This document shows, piece by piece, positions 40,933 through 48,305 of a stretch of 64,000 nucleotides of DNA. Origin of the DNA: PVC group bacterium (lineage in GTDB: Bacteria; Verrucomicrobiota; Kiritimatiellia; CAIKKV01). Each line of letters begins with the position of its first letter. Positions within the stretch are counted from its first letter, which is position 1. Position numbers and translations under genes: made by a program. Under the pieces are notes generated by a model, which saw nothing but the letters and a program-made list of their open reading frames with translations, searched no databases and was not told the origin of the DNA. Where the stretch lies: the NCBI GenBank assembly GCA_945898015.1, contig CAMDGM010000002.1, forward strand, positions 62,001 to 126,000, written 5' to 3'.

Positions 40933-41149
40933 TTTCCTAAGAAATACGCATATTGACCAATAAATACGGCCTTATTATAAGATTCAGTTGCTCCAATGTG
41001 TCCGAATCTGATTTCTTGTGTTCCATCCCCGGTCGGGCTTCCAGTAACACACAGTAACACAAGCCCTCTGAAAGAGGCGGGACCGTTATGGTGATCCTGA
41101 GCGGCTTTGTCCTGCCATGTGTCTTTCTTCCCTGCTCAGAAGGAGTGCC

Positions 41150-41365
41150 TTACCTCGAATCCCTTCTATACCACGCCGCCCCTTCCTGTAACTCCGGCAC
41201 CACCAAAACAGCATTGGAACGTTCCACAGCCGCCGCCGGCCGTGCCGGGGCTGCTTCCTTCCTGTAGTTGCGGATCAGTGCGACAATCCGCGCCCGGTCC
41301 GCCAGCGTCAGGACCGGGTCCGCCTTCATCACGGCATTCAGGGCATCAAATGTTGTCGGTAACAT
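41150..41365 (-). CDS. Small hypothetical protein
   Basis: A 71-residue reading frame whose ATG at 41365 is preceded by GGGAGAAAAGG. It encodes a short helix (FDALNAVMKADPVLTLADRA, RIVALIRNYRKEAAP) and an Ala/Pro linker. It directly follows a truncated XRE-type gene end by 13 bp, like a two-gene unit whose first gene has lost its start. I do not recognise the family. It may be expressed or a relic. Confidence 0.4.
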   Translation of the reverse strand: MLPTTFDALNAVMKADPVLTLADRARIVALIRNYRKEAAPARPAAAVERSNAVLVVPELQEGAAWYRRDSR

Positions 41366-41378
41366 CCTTTTCTCCCTT

Positions 41379-41492
41379 TCAGTACGGCCACAGTTCCCGC
41401 ACATCCACGCCCAGGCCCTTGGCGATCCTCAATAATGCATTTCGCTGAATCGGGCGCTTGCCGTGCGCGTAGGCGTTGAACATCTGGGGATC
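41379..41492 (-). pseudogene. C-terminal fragment of an XRE-type regulator
   Basis: Residues MFNAYAHGKRPIQRNALLRI and KGLGVDVRELWPY, ending at TGA 41379-41381, match the second half of an XRE helix-turn-helix domain (recognition-helix end, GKR, then LLRIAKGLGVD). The sequence upstream of 41492 is unrelated and belongs to an AraC fragment in another frame. The gene is therefore truncated at its 5' end. Confidence 0.5.
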
Positions 41493-41577
41493 AGGGACGC
41501 TTCGGATCCTTGCTGGCGTAGCGCGCGCGGTACTGCGTCGGCGTGAGGCCGAAGCGATTACGGAAGAGGCGGCTGCA
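41491..41577 (-). pseudogene. C-terminal fragment of an AraC family regulator
   Basis: The minus-strand frame reads SRLFRNRFGLTPTQYRARYA and ends at TGA 41491-41493. This is the typical last helix of an AraC DNA-binding domain (F-x-R-x-F-G-x-x-P-x-x-Y-R). Nothing AraC-like precedes it, and it abuts a URO-D fragment on the other strand, so only the last ~28 codons survive. Confidence 0.6.
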
Positions 41578-41672
41578 TCCTCTCCAGCGACCACTCCGAG
41601 CCGCCCGAAGTCAGCTACGCCACCATCCGCTACTTCCTCGAAAAAGGCCTGGCTATGAGCCGGCGCGGCTAA
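41568..41672 (+). pseudogene. C-terminal fragment of a URO-D family protein
   Basis: The plus-strand frame GGCILSSDHSEPPEVSYATI, then RYFLEKGLAMSRRG, ends at TAA 41670. It matches the C-terminus of uroporphyrinogen-decarboxylase-like proteins (GGYI-x-x-x-DHS-x-PP-x-V). The rest of the gene is missing, and the fragment begins at the AraC fragment junction. Confidence 0.6.
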
Positions 41673-41762
41673 GGCCGGTTTTGATTCTCGAACCGTCCGG
41701 CAGGTCTATACCGTTTTCAACGGGTCGAACGCATCCAGCCCCTCGAACTTAACTTCCGCAAG

Positions 41763-42785
41763 TTAGCGCCCCCCGTTCCGGCGGTACTGCGTCGGGCTGC
41801 AGCCTGTGCCGCGGCGGAAGACGCGGTTGAAATGGGTGAGGCTGTTGAAACCGCAGGCAAAGCAGATCCCGGTAATGCTCTGGTCCCTGCCGGCCAGCAG
41901 GCGCTTGGCCTCTTCAATCCGCAGGGACTGGACATAGCGCGTGAAGGTCACTCCCGTCTCCTTGTGGAACAGGTGCGAGAAATGCGCGACGGACAACTCC
42001 GCGCGGGCGGCGGCTTCGCCCAGCTGCAACTCGGGTTCCCGAAACCGCTCTTCGACCAACGCCCGCGCCTGGCGGATCGCGGGATGTTCCAGCCGGGCTT
42101 CCAGTTCACGGATTCGCCAGGCACTGCCGCACATCTGGCGGGCAAAGACTTCCAGCAGGCGCATCACATGGGTCAGACGGTCACGGGGCATCCACGGCGC
42201 CTTGGCGTAGGCCGTCCGCAGCCGGCCCCGGGGGATCTTCAGCCAGCGAAGCCGGCGGCACAGGCGTGCAAAGGCGGCGGACGATTGTTTCTCGGGAAGC
42301 ACCTGGCCGCTTGAGAGGGTGGCCACAGGTTCGCCCTGGATCCGGATCGGGATCGCCATGTCAAAAAAACCCGCATGACAGGTGTAAAGCTTGGCTTGGC
42401 CGTCGGCCCCCGCTTCGGCATGGTGACGGCGATCGCACCCTTCACAGCGGCGCGCCCCTTCCGTCGTATTTCGGATGATCCGGCAAAGCTGATTCCCGGT
42501 GTCCCCGGATACTCCAATCTTCGAGACCCCCACACCGGGCGTGTTCAGGGCCATCGAGAGGCCCGTCAATCGCTTCAGGATGAGGGCGAACTCGGTGAAT
42601 TCCGGGGATCCCGCAAGCTGCCGGAAGAACGCCCCTTCCGCCCGGCCGATTACCGGCGTCGCACCCAATTTCGCCAAGGCGGCGTCGGGCATGCCGCCGG
42701 CTCTACGCAGAAGGTCGCCGGTTCTGGAGCCCGCCGCCCTCGGCGGGTGGGGGTTCCGGATGGGTATTAAAGGGGTGGTCGGCAT
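41763..42785 (-). CDS. PocR-AraC transcriptional regulator
   Basis: A 340-residue protein. Residues ~60-190 match the PocR ligand-binding domain: NTTEGARRCEGCDRRHHAEA and LYTCHAGFFDMAIPIRIQGE, with the conserved Cys pairs, then GQVLPE. The C-terminal ~100 residues are an AraC domain with two helix-turn-helices (SVAHFSHLFHKETGVTFTRY, ITGICFACGFNSLTHFNRVF). PocR domains sense small hydroxylated compounds such as propanediol or sugar derivatives. It diverges from the catabolic operon at 42.9 kb and probably controls it. The start is uncertain: 42785 lacks a ribosome-binding site and 42692 is an alternative. Confidence 0.88.
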   Translation of the reverse strand: MPTTPLIPIRNPHPPRAAGSRTGDLLRRAGGMPDAALAKLGATPVIGRAEGAFFRQLAGSPEFTEFALILKRLTGLSMALNTPGVGVSKIGVSGDTGNQLCRIIRNTTEGARRCEGCDRRHHAEAGADGQAKLYTCHAGFFDMAIPIRIQGEPVATLSSGQVLPEKQSSAAFARLCRRLRWLKIPRGRLRTAYAKAPWMPRDRLTHVMRLLEVFARQMCGSAWRIRELEARLEHPAIRQARALVEERFREPELQLGEAAARAELSVAHFSHLFHKETGVTFTRYVQSLRIEEAKRLLAGRDQSITGICFACGFNSLTHFNRVFRRGTGCSPTQYRRNGGR

Positions 42786-42800
42786 CAGGGCGTATGTTTA

Positions 42801-42877
42801 GCAACAATCGAAAAAAAAGTAAAGCGCATCGAAAGGGATGTGGAGAATGCCGCGGATAAAGGTGGTACGGTTGTTGC
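42801..42877. promoter_or_regulatory. Inverted GCAACAA/TTGTTGC pair in a divergent promoter region
   Basis: GCAACAA at 42801-42807 and TTGTTGC at 42871-42877 flank an A-rich stretch in the 122-bp gap between the PocR-AraC gene and the lactonase gene. They are candidate binding half-sites for the regulator; nothing direct shows this. Confidence 0.35.
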
Positions 42878-42907
42878 GTCGTGATGCCATCAACCATGGA
42901 GTCCATT

Positions 42908-43708
42908 ATGCTTGAGCGAACATCGGACCTGAAACAAACCGACGTGCCCACCGGGAACGTGCGGTTGTACTGGCTGGGACAAGCCGGATTCGCCTTTCAC
43001 CTGGCGACCGGGCGGCGGGTTCTGCTCGATCCCTACCTCTCCGACGCCTGCGAGCGGTTGTTCGGGTTCAAGCGCCTGTCGCTGCCGGCGCTGCGCGCGG
43101 AGGAAGTCGAGGCGGACTGGGTGATCCTGACGCACGAGCATGCCGACCACCTGGACCCCGATGCCATTCCCGTGATCGCGCGGAACAACCCCGGCTGCCG
43201 GTTCGCCGGTCCGGTGGGTTGCGTGCCGGGGCTGGAGGAGGCATGCGTGCCTGCCGCGCTTCGGGTCGTGCTGGAACCCAACCGGCGGCATGACCTCGGC
43301 GACCTGATCGTGCACACTGTGCCCGCCGACCATGGCGACATCTCGCCGAGCGCCCTGGCGCTGGTGCTGGAGTTCGGCGGCGTACGTATCATGGCGACGG
43401 GCGACTCGTCGTGGCGGCCGGTCCTGTTCAAGCCGCTCTACGATCTGAAGCCAGACGTCGTCCTGCCGGCCATCAACGGCGTCTTTGGCAACATGAACCA
43501 CATCGATGCCGCCCGGCTCGTTTCGGAGGCGAAGCCGCGGTTCGCGATTCCCTGCCACTTCTGGACACTGGCCGAGCAGGGGGCGGGCGATCCCGCCGGC
43601 TTCATCCATGCTTGCGCCGCGATGTGCCCGGAGGTCAAGGCGTTGCTGCTGCGTCCGGGCGAGGGGCTGGACGTGTGGCCGGTGGTTGGTGAAAAGGAGT
43701 CGGTCTGA
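42908..43708 (+). CDS. UlaG-like MBL-fold lactonase/hydrolase
   Basis: A 266-residue protein. ATG 42908 has GGAG six bases upstream. The metal motif ILTHEHADHLD, a HGDISPS strand, ATGDSSW and a late IPCHFWTL give the UlaG/YycJ-type metallo-beta-lactamase fold. UlaG is L-ascorbate-6-phosphate lactonase; here the substrate is unknown but a lactone or phosphoester would fit. It is the first gene of a tightly packed operon. Its TGA overlaps the next ATG (TGATG). Confidence 0.82.
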   Translation: MLERTSDLKQTDVPTGNVRLYWLGQAGFAFHLATGRRVLLDPYLSDACERLFGFKRLSLPALRAEEVEADWVILTHEHADHLDPDAIPVIARNNPGCRFAGPVGCVPGLEEACVPAALRVVLEPNRRHDLGDLIVHTVPADHGDISPSALALVLEFGGVRIMATGDSSWRPVLFKPLYDLKPDVVLPAINGVFGNMNHIDAARLVSEAKPRFAIPCHFWTLAEQGAGDPAGFIHACAAMCPEVKALLLRPGEGLDVWPVVGEKESV

Positions 43709-44079
43709 TGCGTAGCGTGAAGCGTGGCGTGGCTTGGATGCTGGCCTTCCTGGTGATCCAGGTCAGCATCTCCGTGTTGTTGAAGGTTGCGGCGGACTCA
43801 CCGCGGTGGCGCGTGGGCGGCACGGTGGGCGGGGCGCTCTTTGCCGTCCTGAGCACATTTCTGCTCATGCGCGTCTTTGCACACCTTCCCGCGCATCTGG
43901 CGCAGGGGCTGGGGGTCGGACTCGGCTTTGTGCTCAGCCAGTTCGCCGTTGCGGCGCTGGCGTATGGCGCCCTGACGCCGCTGCAGACTTGCGGGGCGCT
44001 GCTGGCCACGATGGGGATGTTCCTGCTGAGCATGCCGGCCCGGAAGGCAAAGGAGGTGCGCGATGTGGCTGACATGTAG
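43708..44079 (+). CDS. Small four-helix DMT/SMR-like membrane protein, subunit A
   Basis: A 123-residue protein with four predicted transmembrane helices (about 8-28, 36-55, 62-88 and 92-108). The charged end is KAKEVRDVADM. It resembles an EmrE-like or half-EamA protein. The gene overlaps both the lactonase stop and the next small membrane gene, so the two probably form a heterodimeric transporter, as in known paired SMR systems. The transported compound is unknown. Confidence 0.72.
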   Translation: MRSVKRGVAWMLAFLVIQVSISVLLKVAADSPRWRVGGTVGGALFAVLSTFLLMRVFAHLPAHLAQGLGVGLGFVLSQFAVAALAYGALTPLQTCGALLATMGMFLLSMPARKAKEVRDVADM

Positions 44080-44395
44080 CGTGTTAGGCGGCGTCTGGCT
44101 GATGCAGGTGGTGGTGATGATGCTGTTGCACCACGGCAATACCGCGCCGCGGCGTTGGTGGCCGTGTTATCTTGCCGCCACAGCGCTGGGCATTGCCACT
44201 TCCGCGGCATGCATGTGGCTGTTCATGCTGATGAACGCCAACCTGGGCCTGGGGCTGGCCACGGGGGGATCGTACATCCTTTCGCAGGCCGGCCTGCTCA
44301 TCGTAACACGGGCGCGGCCCTCTCCGGCGCAGATCGCCGGAACCATTGTCACCACGGCAGGATTGTTCGTGTTGGCAATGGGAACCCCAAGTTGA
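44063..44395 (+). CDS. Small four-helix DMT/SMR-like membrane protein, subunit B
   Basis: A 110-residue protein with four hydrophobic segments (about 2-22, 32-52, 57-80 and 86-106). It overlaps the preceding gene by 17 bases in another frame. It shares the G-x-G-L-A-T/V-G pattern in helix 3 with subunit A (ANLGLGLATGGSYILSQAG against GLGVGLGFVLSQF). Likely the partner in a dimeric exporter or importer. Confidence 0.72.
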   Translation: MWLTCSVLGGVWLMQVVVMMLLHHGNTAPRRWWPCYLAATALGIATSAACMWLFMLMNANLGLGLATGGSYILSQAGLLIVTRARPSPAQIAGTIVTTAGLFVLAMGTPS

Positions 44396-44417
44396 AGATC
44401 CAAAAGGGCGAAGAATC

Positions 44418-45248
44418 ATGAATGACATGAAGAACAAACGGGTGCTGGTGACCGGCGCGGGCACCGGGATCGGCCGCGGCATTGCGCTGGAGTTCGCACG
44501 ACAGGGCGCGGCGGTGGCGGTGCACTATTCGCGGAGCTGCAAAGGGGCGGCGGCAACGGTCGCGGAGATTCTTGCCGGCGGCGGCAAGGCCGCGGCGTTC
44601 AAGGCGGACTTCGAGAAGATCGAGCCGATCCAGGCGATGGCGCGCGAGGCGGTCGCCTTCCTCGGTGGACTCGATGTCCTGGTCAACAACGCCGGCATCA
44701 CGATGAACATGCCGTTCGAAAAAGTGACTCCGGAACAGTTCGACATTCTGTATGACGTGAACGTCCGCGCGCCGTATTTCCTTTGTCAGGCGCTGCTCCC
44801 GGAACTGGAGAAGAGCCACGGCGTCATCATCAACATCTCCTCGATCCATGCCTTCGAAGGTTACACCGAGCACTCGATCTATGCGGGCACGCGCGGCGCC
44901 ATCGTCGCGTTCACCCGCCAACTGGCCATCGAACTGGCGCCGCGGGGCATTCGCGTGGTCGGCATCGCCCCGGGCGCGGTGCCGGTGGAGAACCACTTCA
45001 AGGCTATGCCGGGGGTCGATCCGCGGCAAATGATCAAGGAGTGCGGCAAAGGCATTCCCTGCGGATTCGCCGGCACGCCGGAGGACATCGCCAACGTCGC
45101 GGTCTTTTTGGCCTCGCCGGCGGCGCGTTACATCGTCGGCCAGACCCTGGTGGTGGACGGCGGCACCACCTCGTGGATGCCCTTCGGCGACGGATTCAAG
45201 CAGCCGATGAACGCCTCCTTTGGCAAAGGTTACGTGCCGGGAGTATGA
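44418..45248 (+). CDS. Short-chain dehydrogenase/reductase with Arg in place of catalytic Lys
   Basis: A 276-residue classical SDR: VLVTGAGTGIGRGIALEF (NAD site, about 10-26), NNAG, Ser142 in NISSIHAFEG and Tyr155 in SIYAGTRGA. The residue four after Tyr is Arg159, where the family has Lys (YxxxK). The rest of the fold and the glucose-1-dehydrogenase-like C-terminus (VDGGTTSWMPFG) are normal. It probably oxidises a hydroxyl of a sugar acid in the operon's pathway, unless the substitution has changed its role. Confidence 0.85.
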   Translation: MNDMKNKRVLVTGAGTGIGRGIALEFARQGAAVAVHYSRSCKGAAATVAEILAGGGKAAAFKADFEKIEPIQAMAREAVAFLGGLDVLVNNAGITMNMPFEKVTPEQFDILYDVNVRAPYFLCQALLPELEKSHGVIINISSIHAFEGYTEHSIYAGTRGAIVAFTRQLAIELAPRGIRVVGIAPGAVPVENHFKAMPGVDPRQMIKECGKGIPCGFAGTPEDIANVAVFLASPAARYIVGQTLVVDGGTTSWMPFGDGFKQPMNASFGKGYVPGV

Positions 45249-45304
45249 GATGGCTGATGGTTCGATGGCTGATGGCTCAATGGCTCATGGGTGATGGGTG
45301 ATGA
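45249..45304 (+). repeat. Degenerate ATGGCTGATGG repeat tract
   Basis: About 55 bp between two operon genes is built from variants of (G)ATGGCTGATGG / ATGGCTCATGG (for example GATGGCTGATGG twice). It contains no gene. It overlaps the region where the next gene's ribosome-binding site should be; GGTGATGATG repeats make several start codons possible (GTG 45298, ATG 45301, ATG 45304). Confidence 0.55.
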
Positions 45305-46359
45305 TGATATCTCTGATTGACAACTTGAAACAGGCTGGGAAAACGACGGTTGTTTTTGCCGGCCCCGAGTCCAGCCGGATACTTATCCTGCCGGAATTCG
45401 GGCGGGTTCTCGGGCTGTATACCGGAAATTCGGACGCGAATTTCCTGTGGACCAACCCCGCCCTCGCCACGGCGGAGTCCGCAACGGAATTTTTCCGCCG
45501 CGGCGGCTGGCGCAATCCCGGTGGCGACCGCACCTGGCTGGCCCCGGAGATCGATCTGTTCATCGGCGACCTGGCGCGGCCAGGGGAGACCTATGCCGTG
45601 CCGGCCGCGCTCGATCCCGGCCAATGGCGAGGTGAGGACGGTACGCACGGCCTCCAGCTCAAGAACGAATCGGTTGTGCAACTGAAGCGAAGCGGGCGCG
45701 ACATCTCTTTCGCCATCACCAAACAGGTTCGAATGGCGGCCAACCCGCTATGCGATCTGAAACTGGACTTATCCTATGCCGGCTACGAACTGACCACGAT
45801 GCTGGAACTCGACGAAGACCGGGCTGATTCCTTGCCTGCCCGTCTCGGTGTCTGGAACCTGCTCCAGCTTCCCAAGCCCGGCCGCATGATCGTTCCGACC
45901 TGTCGCCGCGCAGTGCCGCAGACCGTCTTCGGCGAGGTGTCTCCGGCCGATCTGGCGCTGGCCGACCACGCCCTCGTCTGGAGCATGCCTGACACGGGCG
46001 ACAACGCCAAGCTTTCGCTTAAGGCCGACGGACTCACCGGCCGGGCCGGCTACTTTTACCGTTCGTTCCAAGATGCCGATCTCTGGAACCTGGTGGTACG
46101 CAACTTCACGGTCAATCCCTTCGGTGATTATGTTGACGCACTCTGGGACGATCCGGCAGACACGGGTTACGTGTTTCAGGCTTGCGCGGTAAACGAGGGA
46201 GACGAGACCTTCAATGAACTGGAGTATCACGCTCCTGCCGCGGTGACCGCGCCCGGACAAAATCGCGTCTGCGACCAGTCACAGCTCTGGGCCTTTCGCG
46301 GTGGGTTTGCGAACATCGCAACCGTGGCGGAACACCTTTTGGGAACACGACCGTTTTAA
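45301..46359 (+). CDS. DUF6786 family protein
   Basis: A ~352-residue protein. FLWTNPALATAESA, GGWRNPGGDRTWLAPEIDL and the all-beta pattern match DUF6786, a family common in polysaccharide-degrading bacteria and related in pattern to aldose-epimerase/galactose-mutarotase-like folds. The biochemical role is not established; an epimerase or glycan-binding role is plausible. No signal peptide is visible. It lies between the SDR and the aldolase. Confidence 0.72.
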   Translation: MMISLIDNLKQAGKTTVVFAGPESSRILILPEFGRVLGLYTGNSDANFLWTNPALATAESATEFFRRGGWRNPGGDRTWLAPEIDLFIGDLARPGETYAVPAALDPGQWRGEDGTHGLQLKNESVVQLKRSGRDISFAITKQVRMAANPLCDLKLDLSYAGYELTTMLELDEDRADSLPARLGVWNLLQLPKPGRMIVPTCRRAVPQTVFGEVSPADLALADHALVWSMPDTGDNAKLSLKADGLTGRAGYFYRSFQDADLWNLVVRNFTVNPFGDYVDALWDDPADTGYVFQACAVNEGDETFNELEYHAPAAVTAPGQNRVCDQSQLWAFRGGFANIATVAEHLLGTRPF

Positions 46360-46417
46360 GCGAATTAACCACAGCGTGCGCGGAGGGTTCCGCGCCTCAA
46401 CAAAGGAGATGGAAAGA

Positions 46418-47278
46418 ATGAAGGGATTCACCGGCGAACTGAAGAAGCGGGTCAAGAACAAGGACACGCTTCTCTTCGGCTGCATCATGGACTCGCGTTC
46501 CGGCTCGGCCGTCGAGATGTACCACGAGTTCGGCTACGACGCGATCATGATCGACCGCGAACACACGGCGCTGAACAGCGAGACCATCCTCGAACACATC
46601 CGCCTGGCCCGCGCCTTGGAAATACCGTGCATGGTGCGGGCCGCGGACAGCTCCTATCACGAAGTCTGCCGTTTCCTGGACCAGGGGGCCGACGGCTTCT
46701 TCATGCCCCGCATCCGAAGCCGGCGGGAGGCGGAAGCCTGCGTGGCCAACGTCAAATATCCGCCGGTCGGCATCCGCGGCATCGGCCCCAGCACCTGTCC
46801 GGCCGGCAAGTATCTGGGATGGAGCCATCCCACGGACATGGTCAAGTACTACAACGAGAACCTCGTTGTCGGCATCCAGATCGAGACTGCCGGGGCGCTG
46901 GCCGATTTGGACGGCATCCTCTCCGTTCCCGGCATCGACATCGCCGTCGTCGGCAACGACGACCTTTCCCTGGGCATGGGAATCCTCGGGCAGTTCGACT
47001 CGCCGAAGTATATCAAGGCCGTCAAGGCCGTCATCGCCGCCTGCGAGAAGCACGGCGTGCTGCCAGGGATCGCCGGCGGCGACCCGACCTGGGTGCGCTA
47101 CTGGCGCGACCAGGGCATGCGGGTCTTCTGGTGCGCCGCCGACGTCGTCTCGATGTGGAACGCCACCCGCGCCGGCATCGCCGCCATCAAGGACGGCCTG
47201 GCGGCGACATCGGCGCCGAAGTCGCCGTTCGTCAATGCTGCCGCCAAGCAGTTGGCGTACTCGGCCAAGGGTAAATGA
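46418..47278 (+). CDS. HpcH/HpaI aldolase family protein
   Basis: A 286-residue protein. ATG 46418 has AAAGGAG nine bases upstream. It has AIMIDREHTAL (His), CMVRAADSSY (substrate Arg), GADGFFMPRI, VGIQIETAGAL (metal Glu) and VVGNDDLSLGMG (metal Asp). These are the residues of class II HpaI/GarL-type aldolases, which cleave 2-keto-3-deoxy sugar acids or related hydroxy-keto acids to pyruvate plus an aldehyde. In this operon it would be the cleavage step. Confidence 0.88.
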   Translation: MKGFTGELKKRVKNKDTLLFGCIMDSRSGSAVEMYHEFGYDAIMIDREHTALNSETILEHIRLARALEIPCMVRAADSSYHEVCRFLDQGADGFFMPRIRSRREAEACVANVKYPPVGIRGIGPSTCPAGKYLGWSHPTDMVKYYNENLVVGIQIETAGALADLDGILSVPGIDIAVVGNDDLSLGMGILGQFDSPKYIKAVKAVIAACEKHGVLPGIAGGDPTWVRYWRDQGMRVFWCAADVVSMWNATRAGIAAIKDGLAATSAPKSPFVNAAAKQLAYSAKGK

Positions 47279-47297
47279 ACCTCCGGAGGATCCGCAG

Positions 47298-48305
47298 ATG
47301 CAAGCCTGTCTTCACCCCCGCATTGTCCGGCTCAACGCGCAGACCATGCCGCCGAGCGCCGAGGAGCGCTCCATACTCCTGGCGCTGGGCGGCGAATTCG
47401 TCGAGGTCGAAGGCGCCACCGACGCCGAGGCGCTGGCCGCATGCCGCCATGCCGACGCCATCCTGATCATCTCGGCCTACCTGCGCGGCCCGGTGATCGA
47501 GCAGTTGACCCGCTGCAAGATCATCTCCCGCATCGGCACCGGCGTCGACAAGATCGACATCGTCGCCGCCACCCGCAAGGGGATCATCGTCAACAACCTG
47601 CCGAACGCCTTTACCGAGGAGGTGGCCGACCACACCCTGGCGCTGCTGCTTGCCGCGGCGCGCCAGTTGAAGTTCCTCGACGCCGAAATGCGCCAGGGAC
47701 GCAAGCCGCTCGAACTGCCGCAGATCCACCGGCTCGCCGCGCAGACCGTGGGCATCATCGGCTTCGGCCTGATCGGCCGGGCCGTCGCGAAACGCTGCAA
47801 GGCCTTTGGCTTGCGCGTACTCGCCTGCGACCCCTGTTTGACCCCGGCGCTGGCCGAGCGCGAGGGCGTGATGATGGCTGACCTGGAGCAAATCCTCGCC
47901 GAGTCGGATTATCTCTGCCCGCTCTGTCCGCTTCTCCCCGAAACGCGCGGCATGCTGGCCATGCCCCAGTTCCGGAAGATGAAACGCACCGCCGTCCTGG
48001 TCAATACCGGCCGCGGGGAGTTGACCCAGGAGGACGATCTTGCGACCGCGTTGAAGGAAGGCGTCATCCGCTACGCCGCGCTGGACGTCTTCGGTGTGGT
48101 CAACGTGTTCGGCGCCGACGGCTTCCCGACAACCCATGAGCTGTTCAAGCTGGACAATGTCCTCTTGACCCCGCACGTCGGCGCGGCCTCCGTGGAGGCG
48201 GCCGACGATTGTCGGCGCCGCGGCGCGCGGGCCGTGGCCGACGTTCTGGCCGGGCGCTGGCCGGAACACGCGGTCAATCCGGAGGTGTCGCCGTGGTTCG
48301 CATAG
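47298..48305 (+). CDS. D-isomer-specific 2-hydroxyacid dehydrogenase family protein, lacking catalytic Glu
   Basis: A 335-residue protein with CCGGAGGA upstream of ATG 47298. It has SRIGTGVDKIDI, GIIGFGLIGRAVAKRCKAFG (NAD loop), VNTGRGELTQEDDL (Arg239) and LLTPHVGAAS (His293). The usual ALDVFexEP segment reads ALDVFGVVNVFG, so the catalytic Glu that pairs with the His is absent. The overall family call is firm; activity as a standard dehydrogenase is doubtful. Confidence 0.86.
   Translation: MQACLHPRIVRLNAQTMPPSAEERSILLALGGEFVEVEGATDAEALAACRHADAILIISAYLRGPVIEQLTRCKIISRIGTGVDKIDIVAATRKGIIVNNLPNAFTEEVADHTLALLLAAARQLKFLDAEMRQGRKPLELPQIHRLAAQTVGIIGFGLIGRAVAKRCKAFGLRVLACDPCLTPALAEREGVMMADLEQILAESDYLCPLCPLLPETRGMLAMPQFRKMKRTAVLVNTGRGELTQEDDLATALKEGVIRYAALDVFGVVNVFGADGFPTTHELFKLDNVLLTPHVGAASVEAADDCRRRGARAVADVLAGRWPEHAVNPEVSPWFA

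Noticed and set aside
40852-41160. Attachment-site duplication at tRNA-Leu
   Set aside because: Only a short match (TCGAATCCC near 41155) to the tRNA 3' end was found and there is no integrase in the window.
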